64,000 nucleotides of DNA from positions 70,161,980 through 70,225,979 of the forward strand of contig CP136063.1 of NCBI GenBank assembly GCA_032622095.1. Direction: 5' to 3'. Within the stretch, counting starts at the first letter, position 1. The number at the start of each line of letters is the position of its first letter. The position numbers and the translations under genes were made by a program. Source of the DNA: Siphonodentalium dalli (lineage: Eukaryota > Mollusca > Scaphopoda > Gadilida > Siphonodentaliidae). The notes under the pieces are model-generated. The model saw only the letters and a program-made list of their open reading frames with translations. It was not told where the DNA came from and did no database searches. Below are positions 47,972-59,123 of the stretch, piece by piece.

Positions 47972-48682
47972 TCAATTGAGGGATAAAACGAATATAAATA
48001 CTATCAAATGGATCAACTGTATTTGTGCATCAGTTTTACATAGCGATTCGTGCTTATTCAAACTTGATCGCCACCTGTAACATTTCTGACACCTCCTGCA
48101 CTGGTATCGTGGGAGTTTGTACATCCCCTTCTTGTGATCTTCCATATCGAATTTTGTTGAAAATGTCCTCGAACAAACATCACAAGAGTATTCTGGCGCA
48201 TCTGCATCTGCATGGCATGTTTTATTGTGCCTATTCAAAGACCCAGGTGCCTTGAAGTTTTTCTTACATCGTTTACACTGGTCGATGGCGATTCCAGCAT
48301 GCGATGCTTTGTGGTAACGTAACTTGGACGGTTGGCAGAACCCCTTACCACATACGTTACATGTGTGTTCAAACTGCTTTGTATGTTGCGAATTTTCATG
48401 CAGCTTTAGCGCACAAAGCCTGCTGAAATATTTGCCACAATAATCACACAAGTGGGAGCTTTCTTGTTCTTGATCCGGATTATCTGCTGCAACTGGTGGT
48501 CTACGTTTTTTGACATGTCTTCTCAGATTATATAGTTTGGTTGTGCTATACGTACATTCCGAACATGTGTACTCTGTTGTCCGCTTGTGAGCAACATCCA
48601 CCGATTCGTCCGACGATGACATGACTACTGTATGACGACGATTGCGTACATATATACAGCGATAAACGTGTGACGCACACAA
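47972..48682 (-). CDS. Intronless C2H2 zinc-finger protein, nested in intron 6
   Basis: The single 236-codon frame carries six finger-like units. Finger 1 (C40, C43, H56) lacks its second histidine. Fingers 2 (C79, C82, H95, H100), 3 (C108, C111, H124, H128) and 4 (C136, C139, H152, H157) are complete. Finger 5 (C167, C170, H183) lacks the last ligand. Finger 6 (C195, C198, H211, C215) is C2HC. Start may be the second methionine, residue 21 (48622), which opens MSSSDESVD, because the first 20 residues look like leader DNA. The C-terminus LIHLIVFIFVLSLN is hydrophobic and may be a read-through tail. It is a likely nuclear DNA-binding protein, and the lack of introns suggests a retrocopy. I saw no clear poly(A) signal. 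Confidence 0.75.
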   Translation of the reverse strand: MCASHVYRCIYVRNRRHTVVMSSSDESVDVAHKRTTEYTCSECTYSTTKLYNLRRHVKKRRPPVAADNPDQEQESSHLCDYCGKYFSRLCALKLHENSQHTKQFEHTCNVCGKGFCQPSKLRYHKASHAGIAIDQCKRCKKNFKAPGSLNRHNKTCHADADAPEYSCDVCSRTFSTKFDMEDHKKGMYKLPRYQCRRCQKCYRWRSSLNKHESLCKTDAQIQLIHLIVFIFVLSLN

Positions 48683-50477
48683 AGCAAGCTGACCGTCACT
48701 TAACTCGCATGCTTTTTATTTGCTATAACATGAATAGAAAATTTATGTCGGAGTCACGGGGCCTCTCAAATGTATGATATCTCAGTCGCACTTGGAAAGC
48801 ATGAACACGAACTACGGTACGGTCAGTTACGCGTGTGCGTATTGCGTAGGCAACACAAGATATAAACATTAAAGGTACTAAATCCGATCATACGATTCTG
48901 AATTTCTATTTAATACTGACCACTTGATTTAGAGTTATCCTTCTGCAAGACCGTCCGTTTCACCGGCAAGTTCCGTTCCACAAACAATAGAAATCGTAAA
49001 CTTCAAATATTGATATCTGATCACTCGGAACGTTTGTGGGTGGATTCCTGGACTCGAATCAAATAGTATTTTTACCCCGAAGCCAATGTAATAGTAAATT
49101 AGGAGCGTCTGATCGGATTGAGTACCTTTAATATAACTGAAATATGGAGAGCACACAAATTTACATAAACCACACTTAGCATGAATGTGTGTACTGGTAT
49201 ACATATCTATTCAAACAATAAACCGTGTAGCATGTTATACACGCATGCAGCCGTGCATTGCAATCCCACAACCCCACCAAACACGCACAGTATATATTAA
49301 TTATATAATTTCTTTCACATTCTGGAGTCAGACACGTCTTTCTGTGAGACTCGACAGTGGTAAAATCATCTAATAACCAGTCGCATGCCAATGCATTCAC
49401 ACCATGTCTGCCACAAAGTATTATTAATCATGGGAAAATTAATGATTTATGTGTCGTGCAAATAGAGCAATCTTTTGCTCAAATATGTTCAATATCCACA
49501 TCACTCGCTTAAGTGAGAAGTTCAATACGCATGTACATACCCAAATCAGTGCGAAAGGTCTAGATTTGTGTCTTTCAAGCATGATGCCGTACACCGAACT
49601 CGCATACTGCAGTACACTTGTCCACTGGCTACATTGGCATACTGCCGTACACCTGGCTTTTTTTAATCGGATTTTTTTGCCAAGAAACCTGCCTTATTGG
49701 TACCAGATACATTATATATAACGCAGATCAAATCATTATATGTATATTATACCCATTTGTTTGTTAGATTTATGCACTATTCTATTTTTTCTCATTTTTA
49801 AACAAAATTAGGTGATGACTTTTCGTGCGAGCATTCGCCTAAATTGTCAATTGATGAGTAAATCTTTCATTTAATGTCAAAGTGACTATAACTACCATTA
49901 ACTACAACATATATGCCATGCACATGCGGAGGTTCGTATTTGGAAAGTGTCAAAGTCTACGAGAAAAAGCCTGATATCTGCACCCAGTGTAGCAAAAAAA
50001 CACTCGGGATGCTAACTGCCGGTGTCGTATGTACACAGTGAAGACACTGCTGTGTGTGGAGACTCAATGACCGGCGGCGCGCCGCGAACCCATATCGATG
50101 TGTTTACAGCGAATACAAGTCCGACACGCTAAAGTCTAGACCACGGAGCTCCACAAACTGCATAATAAGGTTTATCTACATGTATTTGTTCCACGGTATT
50201 TAGTATTGATATAAAAATGTCCAATAGGAAATTACACCTTATAACGGGTTTATGTCCGTGATACCTCCATTTATACATAGCGTGCTTTAATTGCGAATTA
50301 TGCAAATTAGCAAACACCACAGTTCGCGGTTGTTACGAAACTGTGGGAGTTATAAAAAGAGTGTTTTCGGAAATTATTAGAGAGCTGTGAGGGAATCTGC
50401 ACCTTGAGTTCTTCGTAGTTCTATGTTTACTGGTAATCGCTGAGCGGTCAGCAATGTTGCTGCCGAAATGTTTCCCT
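48683..50477. other. Intron 6, no gene recognised
   Basis: GTACGGCAGTATGC-type phrases near 49590-49655 are inverted relative to similar ones near 47110-47170, a weak inverted repeat flanking the zinc-finger gene. Nothing else is supported. Confidence 0.35.
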
Positions 50478-50501
50478 GGGGGGGGGGGGGGGGGGGGGGG
50501 G
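50478..50501 (+). repeat. Uninterrupted 24-base G tract
   Basis: Twenty-four consecutive Gs lie 114 bp upstream of the exon 7 acceptor. On the nascent transcript this would be a G-rich stretch able to form a quadruplex. The length may be unreliable, because such runs are often misassembled. Confidence 0.85.
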
Positions 50502-50615
50502 TGATAACAAGTGATTTCCGGCCCGCCATGTGACCTACCGTCAGCAAATCAGAAGAGACGACAATTGGATGAAGGATAACAATGGTTTTTAATAATTGCG
50601 TTTTATCTCTTTCAG

Positions 50616-50789
50616 ATTACGTGTTCGGAACGTATGATCCCTCTAAAAAACACAAATTCATATACAATGGCGGCAACAACATTTCGAGAATCATGGAAGA
50701 TATGCATAGTTTACATATGGTTAACACGTTTAACAACAAAGTGGAATTCGACCTCTATAATTCGGTATTCAAATCGATGATACCCAGCG
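50616..50789 (+). CDS. TSP1 gene exon 7: unrecognised cysteine-free exon
   Basis: The acceptor CTCTTTCAG precedes 50616 and the donor GTAAGTCT follows 50789. The 174 bp exon is phase 1 at both ends. It begins DYVFGTYDPSKKHKFIYNGG and contains NNIS, a potential N-glycosylation site, and no cysteine. It does not resemble TSP1. The strong splice sites and shared phase link it to the upstream exons across a 22 kb intron. It may begin a C-terminal fold completed by the last exon. Confidence 0.75.
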
Positions 50790-51239
50790 GTAAGTCTGTT
50801 TAGTTTGTTTCTGTAGCCTGTATGTGACAATTGTTTGTGTGAAGCGCATACGGCTGGTTTGAATATAATACAAGAACACGCCAGGTAAAGTGGGCCTGCT
50901 AATTTTCTATGATACTGGTGGGCCCGGTGATTGGATACGATGTTGGTGGTGTAATATGATGTTGGTTATTGATTCTAATGTTTTGATTGTCGTGACGTTT
51001 GGCTATTATAAACTATCTGAGAAAAAAGTAGTGTTTTCCAAACATATATATTTTAAAATATGTTAAACGACAAGAATAGCCATTTTGATTGACCATGTTG
51101 ATTAAAACTGTTTTAGAAGCACATTTGACTCGAGTCATAAACTCATTTTCATTATAATTACCATGTATTTTGAATGGCTCATAGAGCATACCAGTGTATT
51201 TTGCACTAATCGATGGTTCGAATTCATTCATTTGTTACA

Positions 51240-53321
51240 TATATTCTGTTGAGTATAAAAGGAGATTGACCCCCTTTAAGCAAGTCTTTCTGTGGCATAT
51301 GAAGTCCGGGTAAAAGTACAAATAATACATATATAGTTATATACGGTGTATCGTGCATTTTGACCCTGTACTAATACTAAATGTATTCTCCCAGTCAGTT
51401 AAGTGTACATTGGAATGGTATATTATTTATTAGGAGGGATGTTAAGATGGTAACACAGACGACAGTTAAATAGAAGTGAAGACGGAGCCATATTTATTGA
51501 GGGAAATGTTAGATAATAAATTCAACAAATGATAAGCTGTAAAGGCCACACCACTTGGATAGTAGGTTTCAGTGACCTTTCAGTAAAGCGGCATGTTGGC
51601 AGTTCGCGTTCTCATAAATAAATTTTCAAAAGCACGCTCTGTTCGCCAAACATCAACCAGCCACTCCTATATATACGATGAATGCGTTTATGTCCTTTTT
51701 AAGCAAGATAGTAACCTCGCGGCCGTATGATATTACATGTATTTGGCTTCAGACAGTTACGTACATGTAATCGGCGCTGAACAACCCTTCGTCTCGGAAT
51801 TCGACGATTTTATACAGACGACGTGTTTTTGGATAAACATATTCTCCCATGTGGTAATAAATGGAGCGGGTACACTGTTAGAAAATACTGTCGGATTAAC
51901 AGTGTCGGACCGTCGAAATCCGACGGTCCCATACCGTTTTATCAGCTGTACGGTGAACTACCGGTGTTTTATGTGCCTTGAAAATGGTCTAAGTTAAAAC
52001 TTTTCATGCCATCAAAATTCAATAGTATATTTATCGGTGACCAAATTATACAAGGCAGTGACTCCAAACATTATGACCGAATCTTGACTCGGCTGATATT
52101 TAATATGTATTATTGATTGTTTAATTGTATTAAGTACAGTGATCCAGTATTCATTCTGTGCTATGCGGATCCGCCTTATCTTGCGTCCGTAATTAAATTA
52201 TGTCCCGGTATCATTATCACTCACGAATATTCTTTTGTCGTTTTGCCTATTTCATCGCGGGCTCTCTATAAACTTTTTTTTGGGGGGGGGGGATGCGACA
52301 TCTACAGTCGTGAAATAATGTCAAGACGGTCGGACTTCGGTTCCTTTGTGAACCGGACAAGTTCTAAATGTCAGAAAACCGGCTTAATCATTGATATTTT
52401 CCACTAAATTGTGACAACTGGGTTGTCTTCGAGCTGTCGGCTATGACTCGTCATCATTGTCTCAGTGCTCATGTTGAAATTGAAAGTTCTGTGACTATCA
52501 AAACACTGACACATTTACTGACACAAGAGGATACAGGTACAATTAACAAGAGCTTCGACGTCAACCACTCGTGACAATAACAGCAGCTATTGGAATGTTG
52601 ACAGTATTGTATTTAACTTGAACAATCCAGCTGATAGTGTTCTGGTTGTTTCAAAGCACATACATGTACTTTTGCACGAGATGATATACCGTACGCACCA
52701 GCGTAACTCACAAGAGCTTCAATGTCAACAACAACAAAACCGTAAACAATGAACTGACGCCGCGCAGTGACGGATGATCTAGTCATAAGTTGAACCCAGA
52801 GAAATACAGATGCATACACGAAATATTTGTCATGGGTTGGAGCAATTTCATTGGTCGAGGGTTGTGAATCTGTTTATAAATTTGGTTACTAATTCGTACA
52901 TACGTACATGTAGTTGACATGGGTTTCGTGAATTCATCCATCATCATTGTAATGTTCGGTCTGTTCAGGTATTTTTTCCGATATGAAAAATGTTTATCTT
53001 GTGATTAAAGAGTTAACGCAATTCGTCTCCTTTTCGATTATCGACTATATATATTTATTTCCTCCAATTGCTGATGATTTATAAATAATTGTAAAAATAA
53101 TATTTCATATAATTATTAACAGAGAATGAAAGAAGCATAAAGCATATCTACAATACGTGAACATGATGCATTATACGCTTGTTAGCCTACATGTAGTACA
53201 TCATGCATCTTACCAACTGAGCGACGGATGGCCTTTTGGTGTCGTGTACGAATCACTGAAAAGATACTCAAATTGGAATTGTGTTTCATTTAACATTTGT
53301 TGACTTTCGTTATATTTACAG
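51240..53321. other. Intron 7: diverged repeats, no separate gene
   Basis: The 52005-52790 part is a diverged copy of 39990-40930. A 9-10 base G run lies near 52282. Segment 51870-51950 has CGGACCGTC/GACGGTCC palindromic phrases like those at 43.3 kb. No exon other than the flanking ones is supported. Confidence 0.5.
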
Positions 53322-53560
53322 ATGTAGATGAGAAGTATTTGTTAACTGGCGCTCGTTATATTTCGGATCAAGGATTATGGTCCCAGATAGATATCGATTT
53401 CGCCATCTCTCCATACTGGACCGGGAGCGCTCCGGTATCTGACGGCTGTCTGGTTTTGTACTTCAACAGAACGGCGGATCCTCAAACCGAAATTATTACA
53501 ATCCCATGTAATTCGACGTCCTTAGATTTCGCGATGTTCGTGTACAATTCTATATTATAG
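53322..53560 (+). CDS. TSP1 gene exon 8a: terminal exon
   Basis: The acceptor TATTTACAG precedes 53322. The phase-1 frame begins DVDEKYLLTGARYISDQGLW and runs 79 codons to TAG at 53558-53560. It has two cysteines (SDGCLVLYFNRT and IIPC-like ITIPCNSTS), which could pair, and two N-glycosylation motifs (NRT and NST). No membrane segment or GPI-like tail is visible, so the product should be soluble. The fold is not recognised. Codon use and motif spacing look coding throughout. Confidence 0.8.
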
Positions 53561-53578
53561 TGACTACAGTCAGTGTCA

Positions 53579-53584
53579 AATAAA
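53579..53584 (+). terminator. Poly(A) signal AATAAA for exon 8a
   Basis: AATAAA lies 18 bases after the stop codon, giving an unusually short 3' untranslated region. A GT-rich stretch (GCTGTTGACTTT) follows. Confidence 0.7.
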
Positions 53585-53825
53585 GCTGTTGACTTTATGC
53601 TAATTTTGATTCACAACGCATACCTCCACTGTGGACAATTCACCCCCGTAAAACCTGGTATCCCCAACTGGCGGGTATCACCAACACTGGATCAATGGTT
53701 TTAAAATGATCACGGACTTCACTAATTAAAATATGCCTTCGTGAAGTGCGATGTTCGCTCACTATGACAGCTCTCACCTCGGTAAATCTAATGGAAATTG
53801 CGACTAATTTCTGGAATTATCATAA

Positions 53826-54112
53826 ATAATAGACACGCTTTATACGGCCGTTCAAAATGGAATGAAATTTGGTATGTGGATTTACAATCCCAAAATACTG
53901 TTCAAGTTCGAATTCGGGTTCCGCTAATTTTCACCAGAGTCATGGCTCCTTTTATTGGAATTTTCTTTCAATTTTCGGTTCCAAATGATAACTTTAGTAA
54001 GTCTGAACTGAATGGAATAAATGTAGTATGTGGGTTTATTGGCCAAAATACAGGTCAAGTTCGAATTTGGGTTCCGCGCGCCAATTTCAACATATTTATC
54101 GCCCTTTGTTGA
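53826..54112. repeat. Dispersed repeat, two tandem units
   Basis: It is the same family as 18420-18680. GGAATGAAATTTGGTATGTG, AAATACNGTTCAAGTTCGAA and GGGTTCCGC occur twice, about 150 bp apart. The frames on both strands are repeat-derived. Confidence 0.7.
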
Positions 54113-54962
54113 CGTGTATCTACTGAGAGGGAAAAAAACAAATGTTCGACGAATTGTATACCGCAGAATGTGGCTGACAAAACCACAATGATGCTGCAAT
54201 GAGATGTTACCAAATCGGAGTTGGGATATCAAAGATGCGGATTGCATAATTCGCACGTTGAGGGTTTTTGTCGGCGAATTAGCATTGATAAGCACTCGAT
54301 ATTATTACTTAAATAACCATCACGGCGTTGCATCAGATGTCCACTTTCAAACAAAATTATAATACAACTGAATAAATTTGTCAACCCATATAAATTAACC
54401 CACATTATGTTGTAACTAGAACAGTGCAGTGGTATTAAAATAATATATATAACCCCGGTATATTAATAACGGCACATGTACCTTATATTTAACCCTTTCT
54501 ATACTAATTACTCATTGGCAAGTGGTTATGCCTTAGGAAATGTTCAGATAATAAGTGCAATAAGCAACACACTCACTGACAACGTGTGGGTAAACACTCA
54601 TACTTCGTGATGACTCACTTGTTTTATCCGGTAACCTTTTACGGTGAGAAACATAATTTTTCTCATATTATCTACGTGATTATTTTTCCCCATTAACTCC
54701 GATGTAGGTGACACCTTCCGGATTGGGGATATGACGTTTGTAGGGGTAAAACGGAATAAGTTTTGGTACAATAACATGTGTATTGTTGCATCAAAACATT
54801 TCGTATGAAGTTCTCCTCAATGAAGATATACATTAATTTATTGAAATTATTTAACATATGCCAAGTTAAAATTTGGTTGGTAAGAAAGTACCATATATTT
54901 TGAAACCTGCTAACAGTGTAGTGTTATTTACAACATATGATATATTGCTCATTGTTTTCTAG

Positions 54963-55288
54963 GATATTATAACTTTTTGAAACTCTTCCGCCAATTAAAT
55001 TTTTTAGCGAAGATGTCCCTGGGGGTCATATTGGACTGCTTTGGTGAAAAAGAAGTGAATCATGAAATAGCTTATTATCGTGACTGTGCGTGGGATCCTC
55101 ATTTGTGTTGTAATGTTGGCGAAGGCACTAATGATGATTTATTCTCGATTTCATATGAATATATAGAGAATTACAAAGAGTTATTTACAGAAGATAATAT
55201 AAATATCATGATAGGGTATATACTAGAACTCAGCTCTACAAAATATCAACTCAGTGACATGGATCGGTTTGGGTGTATATATCGGTAA
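54963..55288 (+). CDS. Candidate alternative last exon 8b of the TSP1 gene
   Basis: The acceptor ATTGTTTTCTAG ends at 54962. Taking the G left by a phase-1 donor, the exon reads GYYNFLKLFRQLNFLAKMSL and stays open for 108 codons to TAA at 55286-55288. It therefore fits in frame after exon 7 in place of exon 8a, giving a 411-residue protein. It has five cysteines (DCFG, RDCAWDPHLCC, FGCIYR) and is rich in acidic and tyrosine residues. It shares no clear sequence with 8a. No promoter was seen before it, and the frame has no ATG until after the acceptor. It could instead be the last exon of an undetected gene. Confidence 0.5.
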
Positions 55289-55419
55289 AACTGCTACAAT
55301 ATTTTAAAAACAGGTAGCTGTCGTTTGGACTAAATTTGATTGAAATTATTCTGATAGCATGATGTTCCAATCAATGTTTGTGCAACTGTTTTGACCTTGT
55401 TATTTGAGCTTATTGTACA

Positions 55420-55425
55420 AATAAA
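55420..55425 (+). terminator. Poly(A) signal AATAAA for exon 8b
   Basis: AATAAA lies 131 bases after the stop of the candidate exon 8b. Confidence 0.55.
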
Positions 55426-56342
55426 ATATATTTCAAGTTTCCCCCATAGTTTTCTGAGAATCAGCGTTATTTATACGCTGCCCACTGTAGTCCGTTCGTG
55501 ACAGGGAAATATCGAATTGCGACATACCCGACAAATTTACAATTATTGTATAACATACATGTAGATTGTACATATGATAGTAGTTATAGTTTGATGTAAA
55601 TGTATAGTGGTAAGCACAGTATGTATAATACGATGTTTACGAGCGTACACACAGTTAACAAGATCATACCTTAATTGTTGATGACTGGATTACTCAGTAA
55701 CTGTATAATCGCGGGGTGAGAAGAAGAGTATAATAATCAAGTAACAATAGTGTGGTATATGCTATAGTGAAAGTATAGGGAACATGTGTGTCATCATGAT
55801 ATCTCAGACATTATTTGGACACATGATACACCAACTCTTGAAATAACTACCCGTGATCGAGGGAGACGACTTTAATACAAAATTGACATCACCCTAAACG
55901 TTGACACCACCAACATATCTGCAAAACTACATATTTTGCTTACCAGCACAATTACTTATTGAGATATCCAGTTACCAAAAATCTCTAGATTCATCTTGTT
56001 TGCGTACGGCCAAATCCATTAATTTGTGTTTCTGCATATAACAATGTTGAGAACGTGCGTGTCGATCAGAAGACATAGCATGGCATTGACAATTACCACC
56101 ATACTCGTGTGTTTGATTTGTAGCAACGTTCTTGATCAAAATTATTTTATAGAACGTGACCAAGCTGTTTTAGAAAACGCTAAGTCAATAAGTTTAAGAA
56201 CGGAAGAATGTAGCATGTCCTTTTTATTGAATAATATCATTTTAATACATTTTTGGGGCATGTACACTCATGGATGCGTATTGATTTACCTGACACACCC
56301 GTTACTAATCCCACCTTATAACAATTACTAAAATAAAGTAAC
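55426..56342. other. Intergenic, no gene recognised
   Basis: AT-rich. The 101-codon frame at 56026 has no domain I recognise, and it directly precedes the LINE ORF1 remnant. Confidence 0.4.
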
Positions 56343-57198
56343 ATGAAACAACCTGAAAAACGGAAAACAACAGTTGACATTTCTCCTTATGAATTGAGAC
56401 AGATACGATTTAGAAATGAAAGCCCAAAAGAAACTATAAATCCAAATCTTGGGTCGGAGATTAAATCAATGGTAGAGGCAGGCGTCAAAGAAGACATACG
56501 CATTGTGACCGCAGACTTAGCAGACATAGTAGTCAACCAGGTGACAAATACCATGCACACCCTTGAAGTAGAAATTAAAGGGTTAAAAGAAAAACTTAAA
56601 GTGCAAGAGGAAAAACAAACAAATCACTGGATTCACATGTTAAAAAGTTGGAAGCTAAGATAGAAAACATGAGCAGCATGGCAGATGAAGCAGCTTGAGA
56701 TTTATAAATATGCCTGTTCAGGATAGTGCCACTAATTCGTGGAATTTAAATGCCAAGCAAATGGTAAAATAATTCTGCAAAGATAAACTAAACATCACCC
56801 TTCAAAACATTGATATGAAAGAGGGTCACCCTTTGTCTGCAATTAGACATCCAAGGAAATCCAACACTGGTCAAATTCCTCGACAGAATGTAAAACTGTT
56901 AACATAATAATGCGATTCAATGAATGGGACATCAGACAATCCATATATAGTGCCAGGAAACAGTTAAAAGGGAAGTAGAAAGTCCTTATATGCGAGGATC
57001 TAACCAGGGGGAGACAGGCAGTGGCAAAACAGCTGGTTGACCTGAGGAAACAACATGCTCTCCAATCATTTTGGACTCAAGATGGGAACATCTTCAAACT
57101 AGCAGAAACATGTCCAAAGGTCATGATCAGGATGGAAGAAGATTTAAGCGAGAAACTACCAATCCCACCTCTTGATGGAGATGAATCAATGTCATAAA
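56343..57198 (+). pseudogene. Decayed L1-type LINE ORF1
   Basis: The frame opens MKQPEKRKTTVDISPYELRQ and goes on with a heptad-rich stretch (TMHTLEVEIKGLKEKLKVQE), a likely coiled coil. After stops and frameshifts the same strand gives VNIIMRFNEWDIRQSIYSAR, EDLTRGRQAVAKQLVDLRKQ, ALQSFWTQDGNIFKLAE and EEDLSEKLPIPPLDGDESMS. This order of coiled coil, RNA-binding part and basic C-terminal domain matches L1-type ORF1 (Transposase_22-like) proteins. At least three in-frame stops show it is inactive. No ORF2 follows, so the copy is truncated. It may belong to the same family as the RT fragment at 35.3 kb. Confidence 0.7.
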
Positions 57199-58282
57199 GA
57201 CAATAAATCAATAATGTTCAATAATGGCCATACATGTATGTACATATGTTGCCATCTTTTTCAGATAGGTGCTGAACAACTGTTTATCTTAAGGTTTCAG
57301 AATGAAGGTTTATCTTAAGATTTCATAACTAATTTGTGTTTCTTCTCCTACACAATAAAAATAAAATAACACAATCAACTCAGATCCATTTAGCAGTTAA
57401 TGACCACATTGTGAATATATTCCTTCGCTAATCATAAAGCAGATACTTCAGACCAAAGAATAAAAAGTTAAAAACTTACTATGTAAATTACAGAACATTA
57501 AGAAAATTAAGTAGAAAGTTAAATTCAGGCATCCTTTCAAATACAAAAAAAAAGCATGACACGAGTCTGAAAACAGTCAATAATTGCTCGATAAAGTGGC
57601 CAGTAAATACCATGATATGCCTTTAAATACACACAACATCGGTGAATATTGATATTCACTAATATTGTGAACCCCTTTAATGACTCAACTAAAGTTTGTT
57701 GATATATTCAAAATTTAGTCATATGCATGACACTATCAGTATGTGGTTATGATGCATTAAAGCATTGATATAGAGTAAATAAATATTAATTCTGATTATA
57801 ACATGTTGACGTTACCAACCAACTTCCGAAAACCCATCATATAATTAATGCTGAAATCTGCCATATACATGTTGTCGAAATATCCATACCCCTTCAATGA
57901 CACCATACACGATTAGGACATTTTCAATATTCAGACAATATATAACATAAAAAAACAAATGACATTTACAAAATCCCTGTGTAGAATTGATAACCAGTAC
58001 ATCCACTTTATAACTTTATGCATACATGTACTTGTTGTCCTATTCAAAAAAGTATTCATATGAGTGACACTACCATATCTCGAATGGTCCATGTTATGAC
58101 TGTGACGCAACAATTGTTCACTATAGAACTTTCCAAACATTGAGATCAGGAAGACATAAATCATCGATACTGCTGAAATTCCCAGACTAATTAGTCGGCG
58201 AATACCTTATATACCTTTAATTATCCAAAACAGTTTTTATATTTGGTTGGCACTCATATTGTGCATCCTTTCAATGTCTCAA
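57199..58282. other. AT-rich, no gene recognised
   Basis: The phrases ATATGCATGAC, TTTATAACT and AACACCCCTTTAATG-type recur loosely, suggesting an old repeat. No ORF2 continuation of the LINE is visible. Confidence 0.4.
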
Positions 58283-58465
58283 CCAGAGTTTGTAAATATA
58301 TACAAACAAAAAAAGTCACTATGCATTCATTCAATTTTGAAGGAAATTTCGTATAGGTTAATAATATATACATAGATATGTGGTGGATGCATCTCAATCA
58401 CAGAATCAGCCGATTGAATGAATGCATAGTGACTTTTTTTGTTTGTATATATTTACAAACTCTGG
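58283..58465. repeat. Perfect 53 bp inverted repeat with 77 bp loop
   Basis: 58283-58335 is the exact reverse complement of 58413-58465 (CCAGAGTTTGTAAATATATA at the outer left). The loop begins with 58332-58356, which carries CAATTTTGAAGGAAATTTCG plus TATAG, identical to 25 bases of the satellite unit that starts 1.4 kb downstream. Confidence 0.9.
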
Positions 58466-59121
58466 TTTATTTGGCCGGTCGGTGTACATTCAATGACTTA
58501 ATTGTCAAGTTGAAATCACACTATTTAATTATTTATGGAATCTTATATACCATTTGTATTGTGCTGGTGCTCACGCGCTGTTCGTGATAACTCAGTAGCT
58601 GACTTTACCCCCTCTCCAATATACATATTGACATTATTCGGTCATTCGGAAACACGACCAAGACTAAATAACCAACATTAATATGGCTTTTCGCACCAGG
58701 TATCCAAGGAAATCCATTGTTGAAATGTTTGCGTGGCAACACGTTTCATTAAATTAATGTCAATTTTATGTAATTACACAAAACCGCACCACTCGAAACG
58801 AATCGTACAGAGTAACTGATGCATATATAATCACATAACCCCCCCCCCCCAAATGTGAACCGGAATGTTTTTTTTTATCGATAGCAGACATACGTTGAAT
58901 TTGTTTTTTGCCCTGTCGGTGTGATCATTCAGTGACTTGTCAAGCTGGAATCCATACTATCAAAGTTTACAGCCTCTGATACAAATACTCTACAAGCAAA
59001 TGCACCTAATTCCGAGAACAGTCATAAATAGAAACTGTCAATAGTAACCCAGACACGAAGATAGGAAAGATAAAATGTTTCAGTAGATTTTCACTAATTT
59101 ATCCAATTTGATATGTCTCTT
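58466..59121. other. Intergenic, no gene recognised
   Basis: Contains a run of ten Cs near 58840 and little else. Confidence 0.5.
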
Positions 59122-59123
59122 TA

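Larger units (their letters stand above)
9837..53600 (+). other. Gene: secreted protein with four TSP1-like modules
   Basis: Eight exons join into one open frame of 1149 nt (382 residues plus stop). All seven introns are GT-AG and phase 1, the arrangement typical of shuffled extracellular modules, and every internal coding exon from exon 2 on is a multiple of three. The predicted order is signal peptide, four TSP1-like modules (exons 3-6), a cysteine-free exon (7), then a terminal exon with two cysteines. Secretion is inferred from the leader and from the module type. TSP1 modules usually bind matrix, glycans or other proteins, but the ligand here is unknown. Intron 6 (28129-50615) is 22 kb, so a missed exon is possible. 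No family name can be assigned from sequence alone. Confidence 0.85.

Noticed and set aside
54977-55288. Stand-alone 103-codon gene at this position
   Set aside because: The first codon of the frame is TTG, not ATG. An acceptor directly upstream and a phase-1 fit make a spliced last exon more likely.
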